Notes: generated from the sequence alone by a model not told the origin. Counted from the stretch's first letter, positions 1 through 13,690 are shown. The stretch: DNA of 64,000 nt from Tolypeutes matacus (GCA_026826555.1 JAKSZT010053883.1:27273225-27337224); one strand, 5' to 3'. Numbers and translations: made by a program.

Positions 1-2954
1 GGCTCTCACATCCATGGTCATACCTTGGCCCAGGGTCAGGGTGAGGTTGGCAGGAGAGAGCCCAGTACACCCACTTAAAAGATCAAGAAGGAGAGGTTCA
101 GGAAAATTGAATGACCTGCCTGGAAAGGAGAAAGCTTCCAAAGATGTGTGGGCTAATGGGAATGGGGAGAAAAGCCTTTATCAAACTGACTGGTGTTTAC
201 TCAGAAAATTCACATCAGTCTGATGGGAAAAAAATGGGACAGCTTCTAGGAAGGAGCATGATGATCTGGGAGTCACTGGCCTTTCTCAGATCCCCAGTGA
301 GATGGTCGATAACCACAGTGATCGTATAATTTATTGCTCATACTAGGAGACTTTTGAGCATGAAAGAGAGTGCTATTAATTATCATGCTGAGACAAGCAA
401 GTGTAAACTAGGACTGAACCAGGCAAACCAAGATGTATTGTCGCTCAACCAATAACACGCAAATTGGCGAAAACCTGCATTGGCACTGGAAGCTGAGGGA
501 GGCTGACAGCCCTTACATTAGAAGATGAAGATGTATCTTCTGCTTGATGTGGCACCGATCAGATGATAGTAAAGACAGCACCAAATGAACCTGTAGCCGT
601 GAATCGCAGTCTTGCTTGTCATTATCTTTCTGTGGGAGCCCTGGGAACATGGGTTGGTGGACAGTGGCATGGCCACTTTGCCTGCTGCCCCTCCACAGCC
701 AGCCTTAGGTACCCCTGAGAGCAGCTGCTGACCCCACCATCAGAAGGGAAGTAGGGGTTATAGGCAGCCAGGCTGTATCTCCACTGCAGTGAGGGCTCAC
801 TGCATGAGTCACTGGGAGGCACATCTGGGCCCGAGTGTGCATCCAGGAAGCCCATGTGATGCTAATGGCCCTGGGGAGTGGCACACAGATTTATGTTTGA
901 CCCAGGTGGCTGAGCCTGGCCAAGGGTCATTTCCCCAGCTGACATCTGGCTGTCAAACACAGAAAGACAAAGCCTTCCTCTTTTATCGCCTCCATCTCTA
1001 CCTCTTCCTTTAAGTTCCAAGGGATGTGAGCAGAGCAAAACTCAACTTTCCATCTCCCCTCGTCTGGCCTGCCGGATCTGGACAAGGACCCTGAAATCTC
1101 ACAGAACCTCTTCCAACGTCCAACCTGGGTGCATGCAGGCCTTTCTATCCATGGTAAGAACATAGTAAAATCACTGGATATAAGGAAAGATTCCAAAGTT
1201 TTAAAGGAGGAGACCTGTCTGAAAAGTCAAAGTAAATATTTTTTTTCTGTGAACTACAAGGAATAAGCAAAATTCTTGGGAGATTTTCAATTGTGGTTAT
1301 CACAGATTAAATCTAGGATTGTATTTGTGAAATCAGAGGAGGAAGCTATGCCAAAGTAAGGCTCTGCTGAGATCAGAAAGGGTTGATGAGAAACACTAGT
1401 GCACAGCATTTGGATTCTATAGAAACTGAAAAGCAAAATAGAGATAAATTTGGGAAATTCTCCCAGATTCTACAGGAAAAGGATAAAGAGATTAAAATGA
1501 TGAGAGAAACAACAAGTGACAGGGTAGAGAGATTTTAAGATTCAATATACATATATTAAGAATACCAGAGAGAAGATAGAGAAAGTAAAGGAGAAAAAAT
1601 AATTTAAGAAAGATTTGAGGTTCAGCCTGAAATAGTTTGCAAAGTGTCAGATCTAACTAACGAAAAGAGACCTCTGCCAGAACACATCCTAGTGGGCTCT
1701 TTAATTATAGGAATAAAGAAAAAAAATGCTTGTCGACAAACGAGCATGGGTCATCTACTTGAACAAAGAACCATGTTGTATTCCATCTTTTCTGAAATAG
1801 TAAATGTTTGTATAGAGCAGAACAACTGCTGCAGAGTTGTGAAAGAAAAAGCTTGTAGCTCACTGGATTTGCAATCCAGCTGTTATTTATATGATATGTC
1901 AAAAGAAAGGCATTCCCATACATGCAAGGTGATAAGAAATTACCTTAGTTATGAACTTTACTGGAAAATGGAACTTAAAATAGGGAAATCAAGAGCTGGC
2001 AAGGATAAATGCAACCAAGAAAGCATTGCTAATGAGGTAACAGCAATAAATGTCAGTGCAAAAACTTGCTTTTGGGGTAGAAGTCCATAATGTTAAAATA
2101 ACCAATAACAATATTAATATACAAGTCAAAATATATCAACCAAAACTTGGGACTTAGAGATGGGACAGGTAGGGATGGAAAAGCAAGGAAGCAGAACAAA
2201 ACAAAACAAAACAAACAAAAATCCAGAAAGGACAAAACAAGAAGCAGATATCAGATCCAATATTTCACTCAGAAAATAAAGGCTATACTTCCCCTTAAAA
2301 GACAAAGACTCTCAAGAGGATGAGTAAAGACATACCAGGCAACACAAATACAAAAACTGTTAGAAACACAGAAAGACAACAAAATATCACAGTTGTAGTG
2401 GGTGATATTTTAACAAAACATTCTCAATCACTGACCGATCAAAGAGAAAAACTAAATGATTGTTGAATAGTGGTCCTCAAACCATATCCCCCCAACACAC
2501 TTCAGTGACAAGACACAGTTCACTCCCATCAGTACCAGTTGCTAATTATCAGCACTCCCCCCCACCCCCCAAAAAAGAATACCAAGCTACCTGAGTGTCT
2601 CTATCTCCCTCATCATCTCCATACTGATATATCCTGTACCTCTACATTATATTTATGCCTATAACTATATCCATATTTAGATCTCTAGGTTCTATATGTG
2701 TAATTCTCTCCCTCTCACTCTCTGTGTCCTGTACCTATCCCTATATTTCTATATCTATACTTATTTCTGTTTCAATCTGTCATCTATCTTTATTTATCTG
2801 TGAATAAAGAGATTTTGAAAGGCATCCTATGCCAGGAGATTCTCATTTATACTCCTGGTTGGGTGTGTATGTGTGGGGGTGGTGGTATAAAAATAATTTG
2901 GTTGAGAATCACTGATATAAAGGATTTGAATAATACAATTGAGTAAGACTTATC

Positions 2955-3212
2955 TAATGGTTATTACAAAGCTCATTTAATCTTAATAACTCTGAGAGAT
3001 AGAACTTTTACTCTCTGCATTTTACCAACAAGGAAAGTGACACTCAGAGAGGTTAAGTTGTGTGCCTTAAGACAGCCAGCATGGGGAAGCGGCTGTGGCT
3101 CAATCAGTAGGGCTCCCGTTTACCATACGGTGAAGGCAAGCCCGCCCGCACGGCGTGGTTAGCTGACCCAGCGAGCACAAGCAGCAAGGGGGGGATAAAT
3201 GAATAAAAAAAA

Positions 3213-3250
<38 letters not shown>

Positions 3251-3315
3251 CAGCCAGCATGCAAGTAGGATTAGAGGCCAGTCTGACTCCAGAACTTCAT
3301 CTCATCATCTCTAGT
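2955..3315 (-). mobile_element. MIR SINE, split by a younger SINE
   Basis: The antisense MIR pattern is visible: a GAAAGTGACACTCAGAGAGGTTAAG-type core (near 3033-3058), then the segment leading to GTCTGACTCCAGAAC near 3282-3296. The element is interrupted between 3083 and 3249 by a lineage-specific SINE and its duplicated target. Older host, younger guest fits the known age order. Confidence 0.75.
3084..3248 (+). mobile_element. Xenarthran tRNA-derived SINE (DAS-type), full insertion with TSD
   Basis: The head GGGAAGCGGCTGTGGCTCAA, the following TAGGGCTCCCGTTTACCA and a GACCCAGCGAGC segment match the tRNA-related SINEs that I associate with Xenarthra. The body (about 3084-3206) is followed by an A-rich tail to 3248. 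A perfect 13-bp target-site duplication, GACAGCCAGCATG, flanks it at 3071-3083 and 3249-3261, so both ends are certain. The body is shorter than the longer armadillo SINE forms. It sits inside a MIR. This element is the main evidence for the organism assignment. Confidence 0.85.
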
Positions 3316-3326
3316 CTGTATTGACT

Positions 3327-3453
3327 GTTTTTTTTTTCTTATAAGCTAAATTTTATTTTTTATTTTATTTTTTACCGGGAGGTACCAGGGATAAAACTCC
3401 GGTCCCTCCATGTGGTGGAGGGACGCCGAACCTCTTGAGCCACATCCGTTTCC
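3327..3453 (-). mobile_element. Second tRNA-derived SINE, short subtype, opposite strand
   Basis: On the minus strand the element starts GGGAAACGGATGTGGCTCAA, continues through CACCACATGGAGGGACC and ends in an A-rich tail (T-rich on +, 3327-3373). An 11-bp duplication CTGTATTGACT flanks it at 3316-3326 and 3454-3464. It contains little more than the tRNA-like head before the tail, so it is a different subtype from the SINE 80 bp away. Mutations in the B-box-like region suggest it is older or inactive. Confidence 0.8.
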
Positions 3454-5650
3454 CTGTATTGACTCTTGACCTTACAGAAAACACACATTCTTCTTAAAAC
3501 TTAGGGAATTAAAAATTAATAAAGTATATGGCTACTTTATTCCCCAAAGTAGAAATGGTACAAGCTACATTCTTGAACCACATGGCAATAAAAATAGAAA
3601 TTAACAAAAAAAGTTTATAGGACAACAAAAACATAATCCAAGTTCTTGGAGGAAAAAGACATTCTTAAATAGCTCTTGGGCAAAAAGAGCAAAACAACAC
3701 TCTCATGGACTATTTAGAAAAGAATGATGACAAAAATAGCATGTATCAATATTTATGGCATGAAGCCAAAATTATGCTCCAAGGTGAGTATGTTGCAATA
3801 AACATGTTCTTTATGATACAGGGAAAATAATGAACAAAGCTCTCAATTCAAGAAGTTAGAACAAGAAGAACAAAATAATCTGAAGAAAAAAAGGGGGAGA
3901 GAGATTATAAAAAGAAAAGCAGGAATTAATTAATTATAGAAAACAGCAACAATAACAAAGACTACAGAAGAACTTATAAATAAGACCAATGAAAATTAGC
4001 AAAAAAAAAAAAAAAAAAAAAACTTTCAAAAACAACCTCTGATAGCACTGAGAAAAAAAAGCAGAAATAAGAATACAGCATTATAAAGGCAGGGTCAATA
4101 ACCAGTAACACAAGGGAGATTAAACACCCTCCATGAATATTTTGTAAGTTATGCTGCTAAACTGAAAAAAAAGTATGAAATGGATTTTTTTCTAAAATAT
4201 AAATGATCAACATTGATATTAAATTAATATACCTGACTAGATCAACTATGGAATGAAATCTGAAGACAAACTACTGAAAAGGAGGAGAAAAAATCATGAG
4301 ACAAATTTATTTGCAGATGATATTGCTTTGTGTCTGGAGGACCCAGAAGAATCAGTTGGCAGTGTTAGCACTATATGAGAGTTCAATGACTTTACAAAAT
4401 GAACATACCAAAAATGCCAGTCTTCTGCGTACTTCACTAGCAAAGATCAGTTAAAAAGTACAATGGAGTAAAAAGACTCCTTCACAGTAGCAACAACAAC
4501 AAAAATCAGCATGAAATATCTAGGAATAAACTTTAACAAAAATGAATACTGCCTAAATGAAAATATAATACATACCAAGGATTACAAAAGAAGGTTTAAA
4601 TAAATGTTCCTGGATGGGAAGAAAGGTAATATCGTAAAGATGTGAGTTCTCCCCAAATTAATTATGTTTAATGAAATTCCAGTCAAAATTCAATGTAAAT
4701 TTTTTAACTTGACAAAAATAATTCTAAACTTTATTTGGAGGCAAGAATAAAGTAAGCAAGAATAGCCAATAAAAATTCAAAACAAAGAATGACCATGGGG
4801 ACTTACATTAGTGTATATTAAAAATCATTATAATATTAAAAACAATTTTAATGTTCCAATAATTAAAGCTTTTTGTTACTGCTACAGAATAAACAGACAC
4901 ATAAAGGAAATGTTTAAAAGTCTAGAAACAGATGTATAACTTCATAAAAATTTAGTATATGTAAAGCTGACATTTTGAATCAGTAGAAAATTCTTCTGGG
5001 ACAACTGATTAATTATATTTGAAAGAATATGGCTAGATTCCCCATACCAAACAATAAATCAGAATAAATTCCAAAGGTAACAGAGCAAAATAATGAAACT
5101 AAAAGAGGTAAAAAAAAAATCACAGATGAATATTTATTTGATCAGCATACAAGCAAAGGAAAAAAACAGAGAAAATATTGATAGATTTGGTTTTGTAGAA
5201 AATTAAAATTTTCTGACATTAAAACCCACCCTGAAGAAAATGAAATGGCAATGGCAAACTGGAGGGAAAAGTTTTTAATAGCATATAATATGGACAGAGT
5301 TTTGATAGCATATCAAAATAATAATAAAAATAATATTGAGCTCTACTAATAAATAAGAGAATATGCTCTAATAGAAAAATCTACCCTAAATCACAAATAC
5401 ATTCACAAGTAAAAAATGAATGCGTCAATATGCATATTATCAAAAGGTTATCCTAACTAGCAGTAAAAAAGGAAAATTATAAAATGAACTATATTTTCAT
5501 TTATCAGACTGATGAAGTTTTAGTTTTTTAATTACCTAGTTTTTGTGAGAATAAAACATGTCCTCTTACTAATTTTTGGTGAAAAAAGGGCAAAACCTTT
5601 CTAGGGAGATAGCTGACAATCTGTACAAAAAGCCTTAAAAATCTCACATA

Positions 5651-5671
5651 TAGAAAATAAATAATTAAAAA
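5651..5671 (+). mobile_element. 21-bp tail-like retro-insert flanked by a 14-bp duplication
   Basis: The sequence AAAAATCTCACATA occurs at 5637-5650 and again at 5672-5685. Between them is a 21-nt A-rich piece of the form TAGAAAATAAATAATTAAAAA, resembling the 3' tail of the local SINEs. This is what an insertion of little more than a poly(A)-type tail would leave. A simple tandem duplication is the alternative. Confidence 0.5.
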
Positions 5672-5758
5672 AAAAATCTCACATACCTTTTAACTTGGAA
5701 ATTCTACTTCTAAAAATGTATTATAAGGTGACAGCCAGAGATATGTTTAAAGATACAT

Positions 5759-6207
5759 TGAAATACAGGGGCTTCTTTGGGAGTTGGAGGTTGTCCTGAG
5801 TACCTTTGTGGCAACGGATGTAGGCCATTTTAAATCAGCACACACCACTCAGAACTGAGTGGGAGAGAGTGTGGTCTACAGTGTGAACTGTGGTCTATGG
5901 TTGGCGGCAAGGCTCCAGGATGTGTAAGTTCATTGAGGTTTGTGGGCCACACTGTGGGAGATGTTTGTGTGGGATGTGGTGGGAGGTGTGGGAGGTGGGC
6001 AACATGGGAATCCCAGTGGGTTCCGTGTAATATTTTAGGTAATCTAAGCACCTCTTAAAATATATGTATATATATATATATAAAAATAACATTTTTGTAA
6101 GCAGATACACATATATGCATATATATTTATATATCATTTTACAAATGTTTGTATGTATTGTGAGAATTTTGATTTTTACCCATAATAAAAAAAAAGAAAA
6201 AAATAAA
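5759..6207 (+). mobile_element. 5'-truncated L1 3' end, inserted in the older L1
   Basis: The insert has an 11-bp duplication TAAAGATACAT at 5748-5758 and 6208-6218 and ends in an A-rich tail. Its 3' part (GTGGTCTATGGTTGG..., GGGAATCCC..., TAATCTAAG) matches the copies at 38920-39056 and 60227-60527. A TA-rich low-complexity segment (6060-6140) interrupts the tail region. The family is an L1 3'UTR lineage I associate with xenarthrans. Confidence 0.75.
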
Positions 6208-6738
6208 TAAAGATACATGGATAACACATCAAATCAGTGTTCATTAGAAACAATCTAAATGTCTAATAATAAGGACATACTTACATATATTTTAAACAAC
6301 TGTATGATAGACTGCTATGTGACATTTAAAAATCCTATTATCAAAGAAAAGTAATGACAGAGAAATGCTCACAGTGAATATTTTAATAAAATAAGCATAC
6401 AGTTTTGTTCAACAAGATATGTAAATGATGAACTTTAAGTAGATATAAAGCCTGGAAGGAAAGGCACTAAATCTTACCGGTGTGGGTGGTTTTTATTTTA
6501 ATTCTCTCTGCAATTCTTTTGTTTTGCCCCTAAGTGTTCTACATTGAAAATGCAATATGCTTCTAGTGAGAGTGTTGGGTCTACCTATAAACAAACAGAG
6601 ACGGCCACGCCACTTGGTGTGCAGACACAGGGCTGAGGGTGGCTTTGGAAGCCCCTTCTCTTTAAGGGCTATCAGGACTTGGCACCACAGCGTTACAAAC
6701 AAATCTGTGTGGTTCTACCAGTGGCCAGGCCATGTTTA

Positions 6739-7011
<273 letters not shown>

Positions 7012-7489
7012 CTAGCCCAGGAGATGGGAAACCTTGGAGGAAGTTCATGGGGATAACCACTGGCTGAGACTTTCTACGGAGACCCAGGGACAGGGGCTTG
7101 GGGAGCCGGGATGGGCTGGGCTGCCTTTCTCCCACATGGATCAAGATGACATGGACGACTGTGCCCAACTGTCAGGCTGCTACAGGTGTCACCAAGCAAG
7201 CCTCCTCCCTCTTCCCAGAGATCAGCTGCAGCAGTTACTCAAGGACATGCAAGGTTTTTGGCAATATCCCCCCTTTTCCATGTGATTTCAGGACCTGCAT
7301 CTGCCCTACCTTCTCTTCAAAGATCCAGGTGACTAGAGGAGCCCCTGGATACAAGACCCCTCACAGTTAAGAGGGCTGAGGGGGGTGAGTAGCAGCCTGC
7401 TCCCCTGCAAGCAGTGGCCATCTGTGGGGCTGAGAAACATCTCCACCTCATTTCCTTCTGGCAAAGCCCAGAGGGGAGAGAGAAAATGA

Positions 7490-7690
7490 CATTTATTAAG
7501 CACCTGCTGTGTGTCCAGTGTCATGCTTGCCATGTACATTATCTTCTCTGAACATGACTCTTCTGGATAGTTTCCACATTTTACAAAGAAACTGAGGACC
7601 AGAGAGATGAAGATGGTTCTCCAAGGCTACTCAGCTAGCTCGAAGAAGAGGGGCTGACAAGCCAGTGGCCATAGCCCTGACCCAGGCTCC
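7490..7690 (-). mobile_element. MIR remnant
   Basis: Antisense MIR landmarks: TTATTAAGCACCTGCTGTGT at the start, an ACATTTTACAAAGAAACTGAG-like core near 7575, and a CTCAGCTAGCTCGAAG-like region. Edges approximate. Confidence 0.65.
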
Positions 7691-7915
7691 TCTCAGACAA
7701 GGTCTAAGGGCCCTGACATTTCATGGCCACTCAGGGCACCAAAATGAATCGTAGGAGGTTTCCTCAGCCACCCCCTCTCTGCCAGTCACTGATGGAAGGG
7801 CTGAGGGCAGGCAGTGAAGCCTTCTGGTCTCCCAATTGGCCTGGCACAGCTGAGGGAAAGAACCACATAGACCCTTCTCTACTTTGGTTCAGAGCCTTGA
7901 GCATGTAGGAAGTAG

Positions 7916-7942
7916 TGTGTGTGCGTGTATGTGTGTGTGTGA
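7916..7942. repeat. Short (TG)n microsatellite
   Basis: Imperfect TG dinucleotide repeat with GCG and ATG interruptions. Confidence 0.8.
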
Positions 7943-8059
7943 TGGGTGGGGGAGCAAGAGGAGGAAGAACAAGAAGAAGGGTACATTTTGCTATTCTGAA
8001 AATGAGTACTGAGTTAGGGATGGTGGCAGGGCTCTCTCTTGTCTCTCCCTTACAGTGGT

Positions 8060-8340
8060 GAATAGGACAGGCTAGGTTCCTGCATTCACAGTTTACATTC
8101 TAGTGGGAGGTAATAAAACACACACAAGTAAAGGTAATACCAGATAGTGTTAAGTTCTAGGGGTGCAATAAAACTGGGTACTGGGATAGAATGATGGGGC
8201 GAGAGATAGGGCATCACAGAAGGCATTTCTGAGAAGACGTTAGAGCTGATACCTGCGCTACGGGATGTCAGACCAAGAGGGAAAAATCTGACCCAAAGAC
8301 CCAGGCTCAGCCCCATTGCAGAGAGAAGATGCTGTGACAC
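8060..8340 (-). mobile_element. L2 LINE 3'-end remnant
   Basis: Antisense L2 landmarks: CAGTTTACATTCTAGTGGGAG at the left, then a GGCATTTCTGAGAAGA-like segment. Divergent; edges approximate. Confidence 0.55.
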
Positions 8341-8589
8341 TGCCCTTCCTAGAACCAGCTCTCCATACACAGGTTTCAGCTCAATGTAATGGACCACCCT
8401 CGGGGTTGGCTACTTGTGAAGGATGAGTACCCTGTTACTGGGAATTCAACACAAATGGCATGTCCACCTATCAAAGGATCTGCCGGGTAACAGACTGGGT
8501 TGGACAACCTTTCAGAACTTAGTCTCTGATCCTGCAGGGCCAAATCTTCTGCTATATCAGTATGTTGGGGAGTGTGTATGTATGTATGC

Positions 8590-8640
8590 TGCGGGGGGGT
8601 GGGGGGGTGCTGTGGGGGGAATGGGATGCTGGTGGCTGGG
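8590..8640. repeat. G-rich low-complexity tract
   Basis: Runs of seven G separated by single T, followed by further G-runs. It is C-rich on the transcript strand and lies deep in the intron. Confidence 0.75.
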
Positions 8641-9543
8641 GCTGTGGATGAAGATGAGACTGGGAGTTTATAGAGATCAGGGAACACGTCTTTCTTGTCT
8701 CTGTGTCCCTGATACCCAGCAGAGTGCATGGTCCCCAATAGGTGCTCAATAAATGTTTGGGGGATGACTATAGCATGGGGCCTTCCCCTGAGCTTGGCCA
8801 CCCCCTCTCTTGGGCATAAGCTGCCAGCTCTCTGCAGGTGGCACCATCCTCCCCTAGATGGTCAGGATAGTGATGCCTTTGGCCCCACCCACCACCAACT
8901 ATGTTTAGAAATGGCTCTTCCGACAAGGGGGAGATCTAGGCAGGAGGCAGCCAGGCCGGTCACTGCCCCCAGGGCTGGCAGGGCCCTTGGCATGTGCCTG
9001 CTGGAGTCAGGTGACTAGCCTGTTTTTTTTCTGCCTGAATCTCTTGGAATCTGGAGGTTTCTCTGTCTTCTCAGGACACTTGGTGGCCCCAGCTCCAGTT
9101 CTCAGAGGGAATACCTGGAATAGTGGGCTCGGAAGCCAGAGGACCTGTCTTCCTCACCTGCCTTTCAAGCCCTGGCTCTGTCCCATTCTTTCCCTTCCTC
9201 CTTCTCTCAGGCCACTAAGCCCTGAGATCAAGTGGGCCTGGATCTGCAGCGGCTCCGCTCAGACTTGGGCTGTGCTGGGGAGTTCCTCCCTGCGCCCCCA
9301 CCTTCCCTCTGTACTAGCCAGTCCCTCACCCAGCTTTCCCTCGGTCCCAGCTGGGCTCCCTTGTGCCCTTCTTCTCCCATGTGTCAGGCATTCTATAGCC
9401 TGGTTCACGGAGTCAGCACTCAGGTGCCGAGTTTGGGAGACTGCTCTTCCCATTCCCACCATGGAAGTGGATAATTGGGCAGGGCCCGAGGAGTTGTCCC
9501 TTTTGGAGTGAGGAAGGGGAGGAGTCAGAAAACATAATAATCA

Positions 9544-10810
<1,267 letters not shown>

Positions 10811-11329
10811 TCATTAGTGGCCCATTTCCATGGTGCCGCTCTCAGTAGGAGACCCTGACCTTGATTAGCCAAGGAGCACAGGGGGGTTCAAGATTGCTGG
10901 TCTGATTCCCTTTGGATCTAGAAACTCTTGGTTTCTGCCAAGTCCTGAAAAAGGTGAGAGACTCTTTGTACCGGAAGAGACTGTATTTGACAGTCTGGCT
11001 GGGAGGACCAGCTGGGACCCTGAATCTCTGGAGGACAGTCTGCAGACTCCCAGCAGCTGAAAATCCTGCACTGCTCTTGGGAGCTGACCTTCCCTTCCAC
11101 ACACTGCTGCCTTTTCTCAGTGTTCCTAGTTCTAAGATCACTGATGGGCAAGTGGCCTGTCAGCAGGGCTGGGCAGGGCCAGGACACAGCAGAGGCCAGG
11201 CAGCACCAAGTTCAGAGAAGCTAAGTAGCGTGGAACCGAGTTTGCTTAGCTCATGAGAGGCAGAACTAGAAGTGGCACCCATAATCCATTTCCTCCCTTC
11301 ATCCTTAAACAATAGAAACAGATCCAGAG

Positions 11330-12260
11330 CATCAAGGCACCAGCTAAATCCTACATTTCCCAGCCTCCCATGCAGCTAGATCTGACCAAAGAGACATAAA
11401 CATAAGTCAGAGCAGGTCTGCTCCAAATGATCCAGTAGCCTCCCATCTCACTCAGAGCCCAAATCCTTACAGACCTCCAAGGCCCTGCGTGTTCTGATCC
11501 CAACCCTCATCTCTATGACCTTGGCTCCCATTGTCCTTTTGCTTGCTTTGTTCCAACCACACTGGCCTCCTCCATCTGCACAGCTTCCTCTCTCACCTCT
11601 TTCAGGACTTGGCTCGCTGTCTCATTCTCAGGGACACCTTCCCTGGCCTCCTATTTAAAATTGCCATATTCCTCTCTTTAACACTCCACCCCCTTCCCTG
11701 CTTTCTTTTTTACTGCTGCATTGATACTATCTCATGTACTCTCTAGCTCTTTTTTCCATTAGAATGTAAGTTCCATGAGGGCAGCTTTGCAGTTTTGTTC
11801 ACTGCCGTATTCTAGTGCCTTGCACATGGTAGGCACTCAATAAATCTCTTTCATGGACAAATGTGAGAATTCTGGAATGGCTACTTAAGGGAATGTGCCT
11901 CAGCTGAGACAATGCTCATTGACCCTTCCTTTTTTCCTCTCTTCCTCCTTCCCACAGTCTGGAACTCAGACCTGATGGCTGGAACCCCAGTGGCCATTTT
12001 GGGTCCCGAGATAGCCTTGCAGATGCAAATCATGTACTAGTATGGTAGAGCAGAAAGACAAAAGGAGCCCAGGGAGAACCACCTTATCAGCTCTGGACTG
12101 CCCACCTCTGGATTTCTTTTATAGAAAGGAGAATAAACTTTGACTTAGTTTAAGAAACTGTACTTTTAGGTAACCTCTGCACTGGTATTGGGCCTCAGCT
12201 GTATATGACTGCTCCAGAACTTTTCACTGTGCTAGAGTCCTTTCTTCCATTCTCCATCAA
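11330..12260 (+). mobile_element. LTR-like interspersed repeat, split
   Basis: The left part (11330-11420, CTACATTTCCCAGCCTCCCA and onward) and the right part (11860-12260, with GATGGCTGGAACCCCAGT, GGTAGAGCAGAAAGACA and GGACTGCCCACCTCTGGA) belong to one widespread mammalian repeat also seen at 46930-47400. L2-like sequence lies between the parts. Family name not certain. Confidence 0.5.
11420..11860 (+). mobile_element. L2 LINE 3' end
   Basis: Sense L2 pattern: CCTCCAAGGCCCTGCG, CCAACCACACTGGCCTCC, CACCTCTTTCAGGACTTGGC, AGAATGTAAGTTCCATGAGG, and the tail TAGGCACTCAATAAAT. This is one of the best preserved L2 ends in the window. Confidence 0.8.
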
Positions 12261-12699
12261 GCAGATTCCTACACTTTTAAAGGCCACCCTGTCTGAGCAG
12301 CTTTCCTAACTTTGCCTTCTCTCCAGCAGAATTCTGTTTTTCCTTTCTTGATGATAGCATGTAGTGCATGATCTTGGTAGGTTTGATAGGTGTATTTCTT
12401 TCCGGTTGGGTTCTGAACTCCCAGAGGAGAGGGACCATCACCTGCACTTTTCCTAATCCCAGCGACTATCATGGAACTTGGCACTAGGGCCAATCCTGTG
12501 GGGCACACACAGGGGCCTAGGAAATGCTGCTGCATTGACTAGCTGAACACCCCAGGGCTTGGAAAATCCACAGCCCACATCAACGACCCCAGTACAGACT
12601 CCATTCATGATTTACCCACATGTCAGAGGAAGAAGAGCTCATCATTCCAAGCACTGTAACATTAGTAATGATGAGAAGGATGATGATAATGATGATAAC

Positions 12700-12920
12700 C
12701 CCTTACACAGGGATATCACTCTATAATTTCCAAAGCACTTTCCAATCTGTTATCTCATTTGTGTCTCACAACAGCCTCTGCAGCAGGCAGGGCCCGATAC
12801 ACTCATGTTCAGGTTGTAAATGATGAACGTGGTGATCAGAGAGGCTAAATGAGCTTTCTGAGCCATTCAGCAATTAAGAGGTAGGGTTAAGACCCAAATC
12901 AAGTCTCCAGAGCTCAGGTA
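12700..12920 (-). mobile_element. MIR remnant
   Basis: Antisense MIR pattern: CCAAAGCACTTTCCAATCTG, then GATCAGAGAGGCTAAATGAG. A (GAT)n-like patch lies just to the left at 12660-12695. Confidence 0.6.
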
Positions 12921-12969
12921 TGAATGGTAAAACTAAATCACTAAAACATCATGATGACATAAATAAATA

Positions 12970-13690
12970 AAACACAAGTCCTCCAAAATGGGAATGATAA
13001 AAGAACTGGCTTCTCTCTAGTCCTAATAGATAATGCTCATTTCCAAACATTGTTTGAAGTAGCAAAAATTTGGAAACAACAACCCAAGCATCCAACCAAT
13101 AAGGAGCTGGTTAAAGAGTTGGGCTACAAACATCTGCTGAAATACAAGCAGTCTTTAAAAAAGGCTGGCACAAGTCTTTGAATACTGATACGGAAAGATG
13201 CTCAAGATGTATGTATGGGCAAAAAAATCAGGTTATATATTAGTCCATATGGTTTGATCTCATTCATATAGAACGGTCGTCAGCAATCTATGGCTCACTC
13301 CCTGTTTCTGTAAATGAAGTTTCTTTGGAACCAGCATGCTTGTTCACTTACCTATGCCTATGGCTGCTTTCACATTGCAATAGCAGGATTGGGCAGTTGC
13401 AACAGAGACTGTCTGGCCTGGTAAGCCTAAAATAGTTCCTACTGACCCTTTACAGAAAAAGTTTGCTAACCCATGGCATGGAATTTACATTACTTTGCAT
13501 TTATCTATATTTATATATTTACATCTGGAATGATATAGCAAACTTGTAACAATGGTACTTCAGGGGATGGTAGCAATGGGGGGATGTTAAGTTTATAAAA
13601 AGTACATCTCACATGGTTTTGTATTGTTTAAAAATTCCCAACAAACATGTATGACTTTTAAAATAGGCAAAATTGAAGATATTCCCATTT
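12970..13690 (+). mobile_element. Old L1 3' end, interrupted by a DNA element
   Basis: Sense L1 3' text (AGCAAAAATTTGGAAACAAC, then TTTGATCTCATTCATATAGA) stops near 13276 and resumes near 13479 (TTTATATATTTACATCTGGA, AAAATTCCCAACAAACATGT). The gap holds the hAT-like repeat. Edges approximate. Confidence 0.65.
13277..13478 (+). mobile_element. hAT-like nonautonomous DNA element, copy 1
   Basis: Diagnostic text CTATGGCTGCTTTCACATTG, AACAGAGACTGTCTGGCCTG and CCTTTACAGAAAAAGTTTGC matches the copies at 17850-18050 and 29885-30095. It is inserted into an old L1. The class is inferred from memory of a widespread mammalian repeat with short terminal repeats. Confidence 0.55.

Larger units (their letters stand above)
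3480..6510 (+). mobile_element. Old L1 LINE, 3' part of ORF2 and 3'UTR, decayed
   Basis: AT-rich sequence with recognisable L1 ORF2 landmarks. A reverse-transcriptase motif reading F-A-D-D is at 4310-4321, followed by text homologous to the L1 ORF2 C-terminal region (an ATTCTAAACTTTATTTGGAG-like stretch near 4720). Many stop codons and frameshifts leave no long ORF. The 3'UTR-like region is interrupted by a very short insert at 5651-5671 and an L1 3' end at 5759-6207, then resumes to about 6510. Boundaries are approximate. Confidence 0.75.

Noticed and set aside
1644..2090. 148-codon plus-strand open frame, considered as a LINE ORF or gene
   Set aside because: It lies in AT-rich, LINE-like sequence. 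No endonuclease, reverse-transcriptase or RNA-binding motif was seen, and it has no support as a gene.
8987..9511. 174-codon plus-strand open frame
   Set aside because: Rich in Ser, Pro and Leu as expected of GC-rich noncoding sequence; nothing recognisable and several overlapping frames exist on both strands.
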